The notes under the pieces were generated by a model. That model had not been told where the DNA came from and did no database searches. It worked only from the letters and a program-made list of their open reading frames with translations. The position numbers were made by a program, and so were the translations under genes. A DNA stretch of 64,000 nucleotides, from positions 1,230,582 through 1,294,581 of the forward strand of contig NW_006281102.1 in NCBI RefSeq assembly GCF_000203795.2. Reading direction: 5' to 3'. Below are positions 11,701 to 22,868 of the stretch, one piece after another; position 1 is the stretch's first letter, and each line of letters begins with the position of its first letter. The DNA comes from Batrachochytrium dendrobatidis JAM81 (lineage: Eukaryota > Chytridiomycota > Chytridiomycetes > Rhizophydiales).

Positions 11701-12930
11701 TTTGGAGAATGGAGAGCGAACGGGTTTACGGCCAGTAGTAGAAGACCACATGGTGGATGATCCATATCTTTGGAGCGATCGTGCTGTACCAACCTCCGCT
11801 GGGATATCAGTAAAATCATCAGGTTTGCTAGACTGCTGATGCATAATATTGTCAGAAGTCAGTAGAGGGGCTGCTTGGTTCAATGGATTAGCTGAATCTA
11901 AATCTGCCGAATCTTTTCGTGGCGGAATGACGTTGATAGGAAGCGATTGGCGGGCATTGGATTTGATGCGAGTTTGGTGTAGTGAGGCTTGACTAATTGC
12001 AGTATTCATCGCATTAGGGGCATCTGTCGAATTTGAAGTGGCAGTTGTGGTATTAGGAAGAACAGAGCCTATATGTGGCTGGGACGGATGTGTAGATGTG
12101 CTTGGATCGTACCAGCCACTATTGTCAGTCGAAAAAGGTACATCAAGATGTGTCACGGCAGGTGTGATATAGGGCGATTGATTCTGAGACGAGGTAGGAT
12201 CGAACTTGCTAGAAGCATGTGAATGGGACGAGGCCCAAGATAAAGCTGGCGATGGTGATCTTAAATGTTGAACTGCCGATGCTGATGAGATTACTGATGA
12301 TTTTGATTTCTTTTGCTGCAAACGCTTTGCACTTTCTGCTGCCAATTGAGCAAAAGATCCCTTGGACTGCTGTTGCTGTCGGAGCATGCTACCATCTCTG
12401 TAGAGACTACTGCTTGCAGAATTCAACTGTGGATGAAGTAGTTTGATATGGGTATCACTACTGGAAACGCCAGTATTCAAGTTCATCGTGCTGGCTCTGC
12501 TCAGGTTCTTACTATTTAAATTCAGACTAGCTGGCTGCTGGTTGTTGGTATGCATCTGACCCAGCGATTGTGGCTGGACGCGTGGCGGCTGAGACCACTG
12601 TGTCAAATGATGGGGCATACCATCCATAGACGGTTGATGAGGATTGTCGATTTCTGTACTAGTTGCAGATATATTGTACGGCTGTTTCGAGTCTGCATTA
12701 TCCATAGTATGATTGGACAAACCAGTCAATGATTCAGAGATATGCAGGCTTGGATTACTGCGTGTGTGGCTTTCTTCAAGGTGGTGAACAGGTTTTGCAA
12801 TAGCGTATGCCATTACGCTGGCAATCGTATCACTTATCATTGGTAGAGTAGTACTGGATGGAATAGTTGATGGGTTCGAAAGTTCTGTATGGTTTTCCAT
12901 CATATCAGAATATGTAGAAATCGTTGTCAT
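8728..12930 (-). CDS. Large PH-domain protein, otherwise disordered
   Basis: A single open frame of 1400 residues. The first ATG is at 12930 (MTTISTYSD); the frame upstream opens only with TTG. A pleckstrin-homology-like domain lies at about residues 420-580: it begins FSGFLWKCNRFGKFQQRICRF and ends in the characteristic helix SECRQWVFLLSKI with its conserved Trp. PH domains bind phosphoinositides or proteins at membranes. Long Ser/Thr/Gln-rich regions on both sides are probably disordered, with an acidic patch (SDEDDDDVDDAG). The last ~150 residues are ordered and helical (for example MLRSFAFTHLNEEVPVFCLRYPK) and may be a second domain that I cannot name. It could be a cortical or signalling scaffold, but that is inference. 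No intron was needed. Confidence 0.65.
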   Translation of the reverse strand: MTTISTYSDMMENHTELSNPSTIPSSTTLPMISDTIASVMAYAIAKPVHHLEESHTRSNPSLHISESLTGLSNHTMDNADSKQPYNISATSTEIDNPHQPSMDGMPHHLTQWSQPPRVQPQSLGQMHTNNQQPASLNLNSKNLSRASTMNLNTGVSSSDTHIKLLHPQLNSASSSLYRDGSMLRQQQQSKGSFAQLAAESAKRLQQKKSKSSVISSASAVQHLRSPSPALSWASSHSHASSKFDPTSSQNQSPYITPAVTHLDVPFSTDNSGWYDPSTSTHPSQPHIGSVLPNTTTATSNSTDAPNAMNTAISQASLHQTRIKSNARQSLPINVIPPRKDSADLDSANPLNQAAPLLTSDNIMHQQSSKPDDFTDIPAEVGTARSLQRYGSSTMWSSTTGRKPVRSPFSKEHNNVIFSGFLWKCNRFGKFQQRICRFDGGIFVSLSSNLSSTTPKGVPVHEYDPIDSPAETVNTNFSNALRTGYPYGCPVPALTMGLIAGPVGRFNPSPDIQARAYSAPKWVIAVQDMHQIRQWDPLSRNTKSAESRTFTIVTTSHDEYTFRAKTLSECRQWVFLLSKIIISEQSKPTLFPKLESSVISVTTSVRESEDEISDSSEPLIGASNGNIHNTTNTAFDARHWSSTAATQYQFAMMRVYASRLESWKKMLYAIAIQESSAIKHITSIQCSPVNGIQAFQGTITDMPELPKLSKQSKETLQTELLPTSSRSQNDMAVTTDSFPSVVRFDMTPVEISTKPSSILEPSNADQYIFSDEDDDDVDDAGFGNTSQLHSDHRRSFSNINTNNLNHPPVPTVPAHLRSIEPIPVAISAATLVSPAASTQLPTDELNSFASTKADTKYTTSSDSESSLRINTTAQMLVNSSTPASILLSADQLVSESTCTDTISDTSGDHRMSIASSTPFGSAPLSAQRHSHLAALENKPDLPTDRQLVADSISSQSTNHVVDHTKKASDLLQSEIHQEEYPILEKYADNGEDGDSDGVVIIETLEYDCTISSDGTRMEDAFTDEESRSSAFFSKQSDAALAEHAFSNETGNITPIDSETALVVYEGTVSTTTPIRFRPRSTSLRRAYRHLLKKKLSNEHVDHIPLAENSTDSTIPNAQENAAVIPSSTMAENSTFQYAALEMELYTIGRIPPAEAVLDPSSVDILKNIKVSRTNQKHSHINLAESISPSVIAPPRTSSMKRNISSKALSSVPTDVPLLDRQVQPSTSVLASSQIKTDASRQQQEYRSRSPPKVEPSLDGVNHACKATIRLLDSLAVGATSIEPFFIREFAAIAIPHHHLMLRSFAFTHLNEEVPVFCLRYPKHAPEITHRAELLNRALAEFDGIMHAWNTCVVIPLIKDQGIDDAIDPEVALTLRGEGKTDAVLVTALRYVIRDIHAYFNT

Positions 12931-13740
12931 TGAATAGAATGTCGAAAATAGTTCAAGACTTGACAACTTTGCTGATGCAGCTGTTTTTATTGTGATTGCA
13001 ATGCGGGTCGCTAATAACTGGCCAATTCACTCGCCAGAACAAATGCTCAGTTTTGTATACGAAGTTGTAGGAAAATGGCTGTAAATAATATTACGACTAT
13101 CTCGAGTGCTGTCCAGACGGGAGGATTGGGTGGATGAGTAAACCACGCCGATCATATATATTTCACACACCTCGGCCAACGGCTCAGCATATGAAACCCA
13201 TTGGCGGTGGCTTTTGTTTTGTGTCCATAGCTACTACAGCCACTTTTATGTTCAAATCTACTATCAATCGTATCTGAAATAGACTCTATATTAAAAGCAT
13301 AATTATCGACTGCCATTCACTTTTCAACAGCCATAATGGTCGAGATTTGGCAGATACAATGATTACCCCATTCTTAGTGCCGTAACATAGGAATGTGGCA
13401 TTAAACAGCTGCTCCAAAAGTAACCTTCAGTATCCTGTTGTAGGCAAGATTTACATAGTATATCATCTCGTTTATATCTTTGTATGACTATATTGTCTTT
13501 GAAGTCTATAAACACAGCCACAGCACCAACTAGACCTTGCTCTAGACAACCTTTGAAAATTCAATACGTCAGTATCACGTCCCTATAAACTACCTCGAGA
13601 GCTCAATGACGATATTCAGTTACGTCTACATGACGCAATGCTTGAGATATGTAAGAGGGAAGCAATTGTAATTGCATTGTAGTTACTCTTGAAAAGATGT
13701 AATTTCAAAAATAAACTTTTTGCAATTACAAGGATTCTTG
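12931..13740. other. Intergenic, promoter side of the PH-domain gene
   Basis: About 0.8 kb with no credible coding frame. It contains AT-rich stretches and scattered pyrimidine runs. No dispersed-repeat ends were recognised. Confidence 0.4.
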
Positions 13741-14055
13741 TCATGATGCAGACTGTAGAGTTTGCCGAGACATTCGACTGTTTCAATGATCTTTCTGCTC
13801 AGGTTGAAGAGTGCATTCAGCTTACTGATTATTAAGAGTTGTATGAACAGCTGAAGAATATACGCAACCAAGTCATGTCATTACAGGAAAGTCCGATATG
13901 TGCGAATGGGGGAATCACTCATTACACTCGGTCACCAACTTGCTGCTATCAAGCAGGCGTGAAACTGGGTTTTTGAAAAGTATTTGAAAAGATATACCAC
14001 TGACTTTCAAAACAAAGTTGAAATGCTTCATTTAAATCAAGATCCAAACGTATGT
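13741..14055 (+). pseudogene. Decayed coding fragment, family unknown
   Basis: Reading the plus strand gives coding-like text broken by stops and one frame change. The segments are EFAETFDCFNDLSAQVEE, then a TAA, then ELYEQLKNIRNQVMSLQ. In another frame follow VRMGESLITLGHQLAAIKQA, then a TGA, then FEKYLKRYTTDFQNKVEML. The segments are charged, helical and coiled-coil-like, unlike the surrounding spacer. No donor/acceptor pair restores the frame at the stops. I infer a relic of a helical protein, perhaps a BAR- or coiled-coil-type domain, but I cannot name the family. It could also be chance. Confidence 0.35.
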
Positions 14056-14323
14056 TTGACTCGAACCATTTAGTGTTGTTGGGCGAATGGTTAAATATGT
14101 TCCTACTCTTTTCAAACCACTTTTCAACTCGACAATTTCAGTTTGTGGTTTGCTTTCTACAATCAAGTGCATTGTCTTTATTTGATTTCAATTTTATGTT
14201 GCATCTGATCAGCAAATAGTTTGCATCAACCAGATACACTTTGGAGTAGCGGTTTAAAATAGGCTATATCTGCCAAGTATTGCGTGTTCACTCTGTATCA
14301 TTAAAATGCCACGGCAAGCCAAT

Positions 14324-17093
14324 TTAGTCCAACCAATCTGCCTTGTAGCAAATATCTTTTGATCCTTCTGACGACTGTGTATCCGTTGTGGAGAGCTCAA
14401 CGATTCTAACATCTGGATTTTTCTTGACAACTGCACAAGCCATGTTGGCATGTATGGATGAAACCAACGATGGAACAAGAGATTGTTTTCGTGCAGAGGA
14501 GTCTAATACGGGAGTAATATGAGCGGCATGGATTTGATCATGATACAACAAAAACTGCGGAAGAAGATAGCAAGTAACACCAAAAGCAGATGCTACCATT
14601 GGATAAATATCCTCTTGTTGTCGGTACAGATGTAAATCAGACTTGGAAATAGTAATAGGGAAGATTGAGCTACGATGTTGCTGATGGTCAAAAGTTTCAA
14701 AAGCAACACGTGGATGAGGTTGTTTATCTTGCAAAGTGTATTTGGTTTGTTGATCTTTAACTAGTGTAGAGTCTGCGATGATTTCCGTATTATGTGTGTA
14801 GGATACATATTGCAAAGAAGTATTTTCTTTAAATACTGTAGTCAGTGTATCATGGTGCTGAGAAGGATCGTGCGTATCAGACTGATTAAGACTATGTGGA
14901 TGAGACGGTGAATTGAGATTTGTTTGAGTTGTGCCTAGATGCTGTAGCATTGATAATTCAAAACGCGGTTGAATTGAGCTACTTTCTGTAGATTTAGTGG
15001 ATGGTCTAGTATTAAAACTCGAGTCATTATTGAAATAATTAGAGAGTCGGCCGCTTGTGGCTAAAGTTGCATGATCCATATACATTCAATACAGATGCAG
15101 CACTGTTAGTAAGCCAAATGTATACTTTGTTTTGAAAATTCTGCAAATTAAGCTTACACAGATATCTGATCTCTGGAGGAACCGAGAAAGCAGTCGGTAT
15201 AGTTTTAGAGATTGTATCACTTTGAGGATGTGCTGATGTTTGCAAAGCGCTTTTTTCCTGAAATGATATATCAGATGTAAAATCATCTTTAGAAGGTCCA
15301 ATCAACGGTAAAGCTCCGTTCATATATGGATTTTGATCAGTATCAGTATCAGCATCATCAATGTCTATACTCACAGATGAGCGAGGAAACACATGTGCTC
15401 GTGTTGCACGATGCCCTCTCCAGTAAAACATATCAAATATTTTCCAAAAAGAAAATCGAGAATGCTGAGACACTGCCATGGTGTCAGATGTACTATGGAG
15501 TGGGTGGGTTTGAATATCTGGGTTTACCATTAATTTCGTAGAATTTGATTGATTATGCAGTGTTGGCATGTCTAAATCATGCGAATGGTGCAGTTTGAAT
15601 CTTTTAAAATTGAATGATTTTCCCAAAGATAGAGATGGCTTGATATTGAATGGTTTAGGTTTTAATGTATCGGTAGAATCATTGACTGGAATGTGCGGTA
15701 AATGGATTGCTTCGTATTGGCTTTCGCGTGCAGTAGCATCCGTCGGGGAAATACTTTGGTAACTAGTATTACATGGAATGTTCAAGACATTTTGGTCGTT
15801 TTCTTCTAATGCAACAGGCTCCAGTCTAGATATTTGGTTTATAGGAGATACCTTGCGTTGACGTTGAAAAGGCCCGAGTGCTCGATGCATAATGCCTTCA
15901 TAATTGGGTAGTACACCTTGTGATCTTTTTACAGGTGTCTGAGGTTGCAAAGAAACTGATGGATTGGTTTCCGACGAGATTGTGACTGGGCATTCTTCTG
16001 AAACACTTGGCAAGGATGTATTTTTAGTGGCGGTATGTATAGGGATTGCTGTAGTTGGTTGCGTAGACACTGCTGCCAACGTAGTGGCATATCTGGCTTT
16101 AGAATTAGGAGATTTACTGAAGCGATTTCGAGATTCAAGTTTTTCTACAGATGCAGGCGTTGTTTGACTGGCAAATTCCGGAATGGGCAGCACTGCATCC
16201 AAAGTCATGTTCAGATTGGACTCATCAATAGAACTATATTCGTCGTCTATATCTGTCTCGTCGTTCAACAGATCACAATTAGCATCTGGATACATGAGTG
16301 CTTGACATACACGAGAAATACCGCTTGTGTCGGAAAGAATATGCGATGCACTAGAAAACTCGCTAGTTAAAGATTGTCTGTATTTATTTGCTAGACTCCC
16401 AGTATCCAGACTTTGAAAGTGTTTATCCAATCTGCTCAATGAAGTGTTTGTTGATGCTGCTTTAGATTGGAAGTTTATTGCGGTGTGTTGTCCGATAGGA
16501 TTTAGAGTTGGAGTCAAGCAAGTGGCTACAACTTTTTCATTCGAATTTGTAATACACTGTTGCTGCAAGTCTTGTGACTCGCGAATAATCTGACTGGTTT
16601 TTGAAGAATATGGCTTGGCCGCAAATGGTTGAAATACTGCAAACGATGGGTCAACAGAGTCGGCGGAATGGGCAGGAATCACGAGCTTGTTGTCTAATGC
16701 TATTAGCTCTGATAATTGAGGTGCCAACCCCAGCTCGACTAGATTTTCTGTCGAGTACTCTTTAATCTGACGCGGCATAATACTCGTATTTCCATTGTCA
16801 TACCCTAGACCAGTTGATATAGATTCTAGTTTAGGCAGAATTGGTGCAAGTGTATGACGTGCTGACGGGTTTTGTGCAACAATATAAGGCTGCACTCCGT
16901 CAGATCCACCTCGTAGGTGTTTGCCATCAAGTATGGACATTCCTGAATTAATCGACGGGAAAAATCCACTGGCGCTAGAAGTCAGTTTAACAAGTTGCTG
17001 TCTGGATATACTTGGCATGGTTTGCTCCAAAATGGCTTCTCTGATATATTCGCTGTTTGGTATGCATTGCGACGGCTCACTCAGTGATATCAT
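14324..17093 (-). CDS. Hypothetical Ser/Thr-rich protein (2 exons)
   Basis: Exons 15158-17093 and 14324-15060 join in phase across a 97-nt intron (15061-15157) with a GTAAGC donor, a perfect TACTAAC branch site and a TTTAG acceptor, giving about 890 residues. The start is ATG 17093 (MISLSEPSQ). No known domain was recognised. Most of the chain is Ser/Thr/Pro/Gln-rich and probably disordered. A short basic-aromatic stretch at about residues 540-565 (FSFWKIFDMFYWRGHRATRA) could be a membrane-associating or docking helix. Near the C-terminus a more ordered segment (SAFGVTCYLLPQFLLYHDQ) is followed by NPDVRIVELSTTDT. It sits between the decayed fragment and the glutathione peroxidase gene, all on their own promoters. 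Its function is unknown. Confidence 0.6.
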
Positions 17094-17470
17094 TTTGTTG
17101 CAAGGTATCCAGGCTATTCAAAATGTTGTTCAAGAGCCTTGAAGAGTGGTTGCGCTTGTCAAGATACACGGTTTTATGGAATAGACTTTGCAAAGAAAAA
17201 TAATCCATAGCTCATTCATTAAAAAGCTTAAAAATAGCATTTGCAAACTTCCGACTCACCAACCATTGGATACACGGTAAGAATTTTAAAGTATACAGTG
17301 TGAGCATTAAAATATCTGCAGATAGTAGCAGGCGGTGCTTTTGAATATCATGCCAGTATGTGGCCAGTACAAGGCAGTATCTTGATCTTCTCAAGTTAAA
17401 ATAGTAACTCGGTGTCAAATAGTATCCTTTATTCCAATTGTCATGCTTATCAAAGTAATGAGTTGCTGGA
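17094..17470. other. Intergenic
   Basis: A 377-bp AT-rich spacer containing the promoter side of the 17093 gene and the 3' flank of the glutathione peroxidase gene. I see nothing else in it. Confidence 0.45.
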
Positions 17471-18057
17471 CTATAAATGGTTACTAGCGAGAAGCTTTGC
17501 TATTTCAGGCTCAATACTTTCTGGAGTGGTTGTAGGTGCAAATCGCTTGACCACCTTGCCATTGCGGTCTACTAGAAACTTTTCAAAATTCCATTTGATC
17601 ATTTCTATACCAAGAGTTCCTGGAGCTTCCTTTTTGATGTACTGATATAGAGGATGTGCGTCGGCTCCATTCACCTATGTTGGCAATATTAGTATATTGG
17701 ATTGATACGGATGCTGCAAATCACTGATATATATACCAACGGTGCATGATTCAAACATACATTGATCTTTTCCATCATGGGAAAAGTTACACCATAGTTT
17801 CGCTGGCAAACTTCAGCAATGGCCTCGCCTTCGTTAGGCTCTTGGCCCATAAACTGATTGCAAGGGAATCCAATAACCTGCAATCCTTGGTCGCTGTACT
17901 TTTTGTTAAGTGCTTCAAGACCAGCAAACTGAGGAGTCAAGCCACACTTGGAGGCAGTATTGACAATAAGGAGAGCCTTGTTTTTATACTGTCCAAGATC
18001 TACAGGCGTTCCACGGAGGTCCTTGACAGCAAAGCTGTAGATGGGCGAATCGGTCAT
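17471..18057 (-). CDS. Glutathione peroxidase (Cys type, thioredoxin-dependent subgroup) (2 exons)
   Basis: Exons 17761-18057 and 17471-17674 join at an 86-nt intron (GTATGT...CATAG) to give 166 residues, typical for the family. The enzyme reduces H2O2 and lipid hydroperoxides. The peroxidatic residue is C38 in [11 protein letters not shown], with Q68-containing FPCNQF and a Trp in [12 protein letters not shown] completing the catalytic set. C84 (AEVCQRNYG) matches the resolving cysteine of non-selenium, thioredoxin-using GPx. Cys rather than selenocysteine is the norm in fungi. The frame extends upstream of ATG 18057 with only a TTG start and a hydrophobic stretch, so a mitochondrial isoform cannot be excluded. 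The short form looks cytosolic. Confidence 0.9.
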
Positions 18058-19004
18058 TTTAGTCGAGTTTGTAAATGAGACAGTAAGAAATTCTGCACAA
18101 GTTTTCAAAAATGAGATTATAGATTGGTGAGCTGTGAATAGTATATTGACCAAGGGTTGTGAGAGAGTAAAAGCATGTAATCATCCATCAAGCGGATTAA
18201 TGGCATCTTATATCAAGCAGCTCTATTGTTGTCAGAGTGCCAGACAATAGTTTTAAAATTTATTGAAGTTGCATGAATGATACTCAACTGAGTTTTGGTA
18301 ATATACTGGCAAGGGTATGTTTCTGCTGATGCAGGGGGGAAGCAAGCTTGCATGATTGAGCAAGTCGATGAACAAGCATGATTGGCGTCGAGTCCAAGAA
18401 ATCAATATTTGGGGTTCAGTTTGTTTTTCTGAATAGTTTGCAGTTGGCAACAAAGGACATGAAAAGTAAACTAGCTTTTTAGAGTTGTATTCACGTAAAA
18501 TGAAGCACTAGATAAACTAAACTACACGAACATCATGTTTATGGGTCAATATTACTGAACAAAATTGTGTCTTTTAGAATCATCGTGTAGAAACAGTTTC
18601 TAGTGGTTTTATCATCTAAACATGTCTTTTTAGTATGAATCTCGACTTTATGTCAAAACTTTCTATAATATTACCATGAAAACCAACACATCAAATCATT
18701 GATTAATGATCTAGTAACCTTGTAGTCATCAACACTTGAACAACAAAGTATTATGAGTGCACTTGTAGACCTTATCAAGCGCAAATGCCAGGCAATAATG
18801 TCAATGATCTTTAAAACAATATTTTACGTCAATACAACTGCAATTCAAAAAGCAGTCAGCTCAATCATGCCAATTTGACGTGTTTGCCCAAAATAATTTT
18901 TTTCTTTTAAAGATTTTTTTACTCGACAAAGTTGCTGGTGATTGTAGTTCAGCCTGTAGTATCACTGCTATTCACTTGAACATCTTTTAATCAAAGAGAC
19001 TGAA
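18058..19004. other. Intergenic with a possible repeat end
   Basis: About 0.95 kb between two divergent genes (GPx and TSR1). At 18485-18510 the sequence GTTGTATTCACGTAAAATGA matches the terminal inverted repeat of the dispersed family seen elsewhere in the window. No matching right end was found nearby, so this may be a solo or truncated copy. No coding frame stands out. Confidence 0.4.
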
Positions 19005-22000
19005 ATGGCAGGAAATGGACAGCAATCATTTTCGCATCGCTCTTCATTAAAGCAGTCTAATAAACCGTTTAAATCTAAGCATGCTTCAAAAGGTGCTCTC
19101 AAAGCACTTTCAAAAGGTAAATGCGATTGAAAGTCTGTCAAAATCTGAACAGGCTGTAGATTCAAGTCCCAACTATATTATCCAAAGAGAGTCAAAGTAA
19201 ACCTAGTCATTTTTATTGCTTATGCATACAGGCAAAACAGAACATTCTAAATCGGTCAAATCTCGCAACTCCGTGGCCTCTCACAAGGCAGACCGTAGAA
19301 ATACCGCCAAGATTGAGCAGCGGAAAAAGCAATTGGATGTACTGTCCAATTCTCGCATGTTTCAAGGACTGTATGCTACCCCAAAAATTATTGCTGTTAT
19401 TCCACTGTGTGCTGACGTAGATGCACATACTGCCGTTCATGGCATGTTTGCATCAATTGATCAGCCGTATATTGAGACCAATGGTTCTGCCTTGTTAACG
19501 TAAGTGTGTCAAAAAAATCACCGAGCTTTTAAACGGCCTATTTTACTATATGATTGCAACTAACTTTACTACCCATTTTCAGAGTGGAGAGGTTCAAACA
19601 GCGCGTCCAGTTTATTCCAGTTGACCGACATCTCTTGAGAATTCTAGATGCACTCAAAGTTGCTGATATGGTTATATTTATACTGTCTGCTAATGAAGAA
19701 GTCGACAAATTTGGCGAGCTATGCATGACTGCTATTAGATCTCAAGGCGTACCAACAGTAATTAATATGGTTCAACACTTGGAAACTCATCCCACTAAAA
19801 AACAGAGCGATATTCGTAAATCTCTGGAATACTACATGAACCACCAATTTTCGGGCGAACAGCGCCTTTTTGATGTTCATGATTCAGGAGAATGTCTTTC
19901 TGCATTGAGATATATCACTACCCAACGACCAAAACAAGTAGTTTGGCGTGAGCGTCATCCGTATCTGGTTGCAGATCAACTATCATTCCAGTCCAACACA
20001 TTAGACGAGGTATTGTACAGTTTATTCAATGCACTTTTACAAACCAATAGGCTTATTAAATACGATTTGAATTGAACTTGACAGACTCACGGAACACTTT
20101 GCGTTACGGGCTATCTTCGTGGTAATAAACTAGATGTCAATCGTCTTGTTCACATCCCAAACTATGGCGATTTCCAAATGTCAATCATCACCTCGCGTGC
20201 CAAGATTCACAAGTCTGGAGATATGGATGATGATGATGTTAAAATCCTTCAAACAGCAGATCCAAATTTCCAAGAAGGACTTGTTGCAGAAAATGACATT
20301 GATCCCATGGAGGGAGAACAAACGTGGCCAACTGCAGAAGAACTTGCAGAGGCAGATGGTATGTCTAGTTTGGTGTATCGTATATTGATATGCTACTAGT
20401 TGTACAGTGATTTAAACTAAACTCTATTGATACTGTTAAATATTTTAGAACGTGTTCGTAGGCTTCACAATACAGATGTTTTGGATATGGATGAAGACAA
20501 CCGCCCAAGACCCTTTTTTTTCCAAAAGCCTGCAGTAAAACGACGTGTTCCCAAGGGCACATCAGCATATCAAGCCGCTTGGATTTTGGATGATGATGAT
20601 GTGAACAGCGAGGAAGAGCAGGATGACTGTCATATGTCTGATTCTGCAGCTATGGACGAGGATATGCCTACATTTGAACACCATGACTCTGATACAGATG
20701 GTAGTGATTCTAACAGTGAAAAAAGCGAGGAGTATGAAGATGTAGATGTTGAAGATCGTGAGATAGCGCACGACGATCTTGATGAAGATGAGGAACAGGA
20801 ACAGTTGAGTGGTTTATTCGAATTTTACTAGCTGTAAAACCTGCTGTATTACAATATGTATCTTTAATTAGCTGACTAATGTATTATGCGTTGTTTCTTT
20901 ACTTTCATACCACTACCTATTCATTTGCTTTATCAGACTTGCTATATATCTTCAAAAACAACAAGAAAGCCGCAATGATTCCGAGTTTCCCGACGAGATA
21001 GATACTCCTCAGCATATTACTGCTCGCGAACGATTCCAACGCTATCGTGGATTGAAGAGCTTCCGTTCATCAGTATGGGACCCATATGAGAATCTGCCTA
21101 TGGACTATTCGCGTATTTTCCAGTTTCAAAACTTTAAGCGTTCGCGAAAACGTGTGATGGATTCGTTGGAAGAAGGACCTGGTGTTGCTCCTGGTACTCT
21201 TGTAACAATCCATATTTCCAATGTTCCTCGTGCAGCCTATGGTAAGTACTGCTACAATATTTTGAAACAAATGGTATACTGTGTTGTATCTGGTCAAGAA
21301 TTGAAATAGCTGACATGAAACTCGTGTTATTTTATTTACGTTAATAGATGGGCATGATTCTAGTCAGCTATTCACTGTGTTTGGACTCTTGCCATACGAA
21401 CACAAGGTGTCTACTGTCAGTTTTGTTGTTCAGAGAACATCAAGCTACAGCGATCCTGTCAAGTCAAAGGAGCCTGTTGTTCTCATGTCTGGGTTTAGGC
21501 GGTACGTTGTACAACCAATATACTCTACTTTTACTCGTGGAGGACCCAATAATGTGCACAAGTTTGAGAGGTACCTCCAGCCAGGCGTACCATCAGTTGC
21601 TACCGTGTATGCACCTATTCAGTTTGGGCCAGCACCCGTTTTGGTTTTCAAGCATGACAAGAATGGCGATCAGTGTCTTTGGACTCCTAAAGCTCCTAAC
21701 CCGCTCATTGCAACTGGTAGTCTAATGGATTTAGATCCACTACGTATTATTGCCAAACGAATTGTGCTAACTGGACATCCATACAAGGTGCACAAGCGTG
21801 GTGCGGTATTGCGATTCATGTTCTTCAACCCAGAGGATGTTTTGTACTTTAAGCCTATCCAGCTTACAACCAAACTCGGACGTACAGGTCACATCAAAGA
21901 AAGTTTAGGCACCCATGGATATATGAAGTGTATTTTTGATGCAGGTATTAAGCAGCATGACACGGTCTGTATGAATCTATACAAGCGAGTCTTTCCCAAA

Positions 22001-22069
22001 TGGACAACATTGCCATTTGTCGAATCACCACATATTGTATCTATTTCAGAAAATGGCACTGGAGTATGA
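19005..22069 (+). CDS. TSR1: Ribosome biogenesis protein TSR1 (7 exons)
   Basis: Exons 19005-19116, 19232-19499, 19583-20009, 20085-20358, 20449-20803, 20937-21241 and 21348-22069 splice in phase to 820 residues, the usual TSR1 size. TSR1 is a GTPase-like factor, related to BMS1 but lacking GTP-binding residues, that binds pre-40S particles and is needed for 20S pre-rRNA maturation. The N-terminus is basic (HRSSLKQSNKPFKSKHASKG). The AARP2CN region follows (GTLCVTGYLRGNKLDVNRLVHI), then a long acidic linker in exon 5. The conserved DUF663 C-terminus includes FGLLPYEHKVSTVSF, MSGFRRYVVQPIYS and FFNPEDVLYFKPIQL. The donor of intron 5 (GTTGAG, 20804) is weak, but it is the only one that keeps the frame. 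Confidence 0.92.
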
Positions 22070-22133
22070 TTACAGTAATGTAATGCATGGGCTTTGGTCA
22101 AAATTACGTTTGGTCCACCCTGTCCGTTTTATC

Positions 22134-22713
22134 GCCATATTCACCTAAAATGGAACACATCCAATACATAATAAACAGTCAGTCTCATGAAACAATCAGT
22201 TTCAATTTATCGAACAATACTGTGCCTTTTAAACTCGATAGTTTACTGGTACTCGTGCTCATTTTTGTATAAAATAGCTGAGTGAATGCTCACATCCCTG
22301 TTCCAATACACTTCACATCTTTTCAACCTCCAACTTTTCTTTTTTCTAAACCAAACATTATGATATTGAGCGATCGACACGAAAGCAGCAGTTGCATTCC
22401 TGAGATTTACATTTTATTCTCTTGAACTAGAACGCGAACCCATCCGAGACCAAAATGCAAGAGTTGTATTAGTGACGTCAATAATAATCCCAATATCTGG
22501 GCTGCAGTGAATGAATCTAGTGATCCTATAATGTGTGGCTATACCAAGTGATGGATAATCAGTTCAAAACTATCGCCTGTGTGAGCATCATATGACCGAT
22601 GCGTTTATTGGAATTGACTTTTTCAATTCCCAATAAACAAGTACAACGGATATTCATTGTTTACTCCACAGTAAAAAACCAGATACAAATGTTTCAGTTT
22701 ACATGAATACGAT
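22134..22713. mobile_element. Diverged copy of the TATTCACGTA terminal-inverted-repeat family
   Basis: The left end GCCATATTCACCTAAAATGG (22134) and the right end TTTACATGAATACGATTG form imperfect inverted repeats, about 580 bp apart. This is the same spacing as the intact copies at 35-41 kb. The interior is heavily diverged, with no long frame, and fills the spacer between TSR1 and the GNAT gene. Confidence 0.55.
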
Positions 22714-22868
22714 TGCAAACTGTAGTATTCCATGTGCAGGTTCAATGGCCAATATGTAACCTAGTCAATCTAAAGATCATTGTAGATGTTGAAACTAGCG
22801 CAACCCTAAAACTTTTATTTAGTAACGAGTGCTGCTTGAAACTCCTTGGACATCTTAATCCGTTAGTA

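Noticed and set aside
12931..12966. Upstream extension of the PH-domain protein start
   Set aside because: The frame opens with TTG only; the first ATG is at 12930.
14324..15085. Separate 253-residue protein at the end of the 14-17 kb gene
   Set aside because: A GTAAGC donor, a TACTAAC branch site and a TTTAG acceptor join it in phase to the larger frame, so it is exon 2 of one gene.
19500..19582. Possible frameshift between TSR1 frames
   Set aside because: Removing a standard GTAAGT...CAG intron restores the TSR1 reading frame, as do the other five introns.
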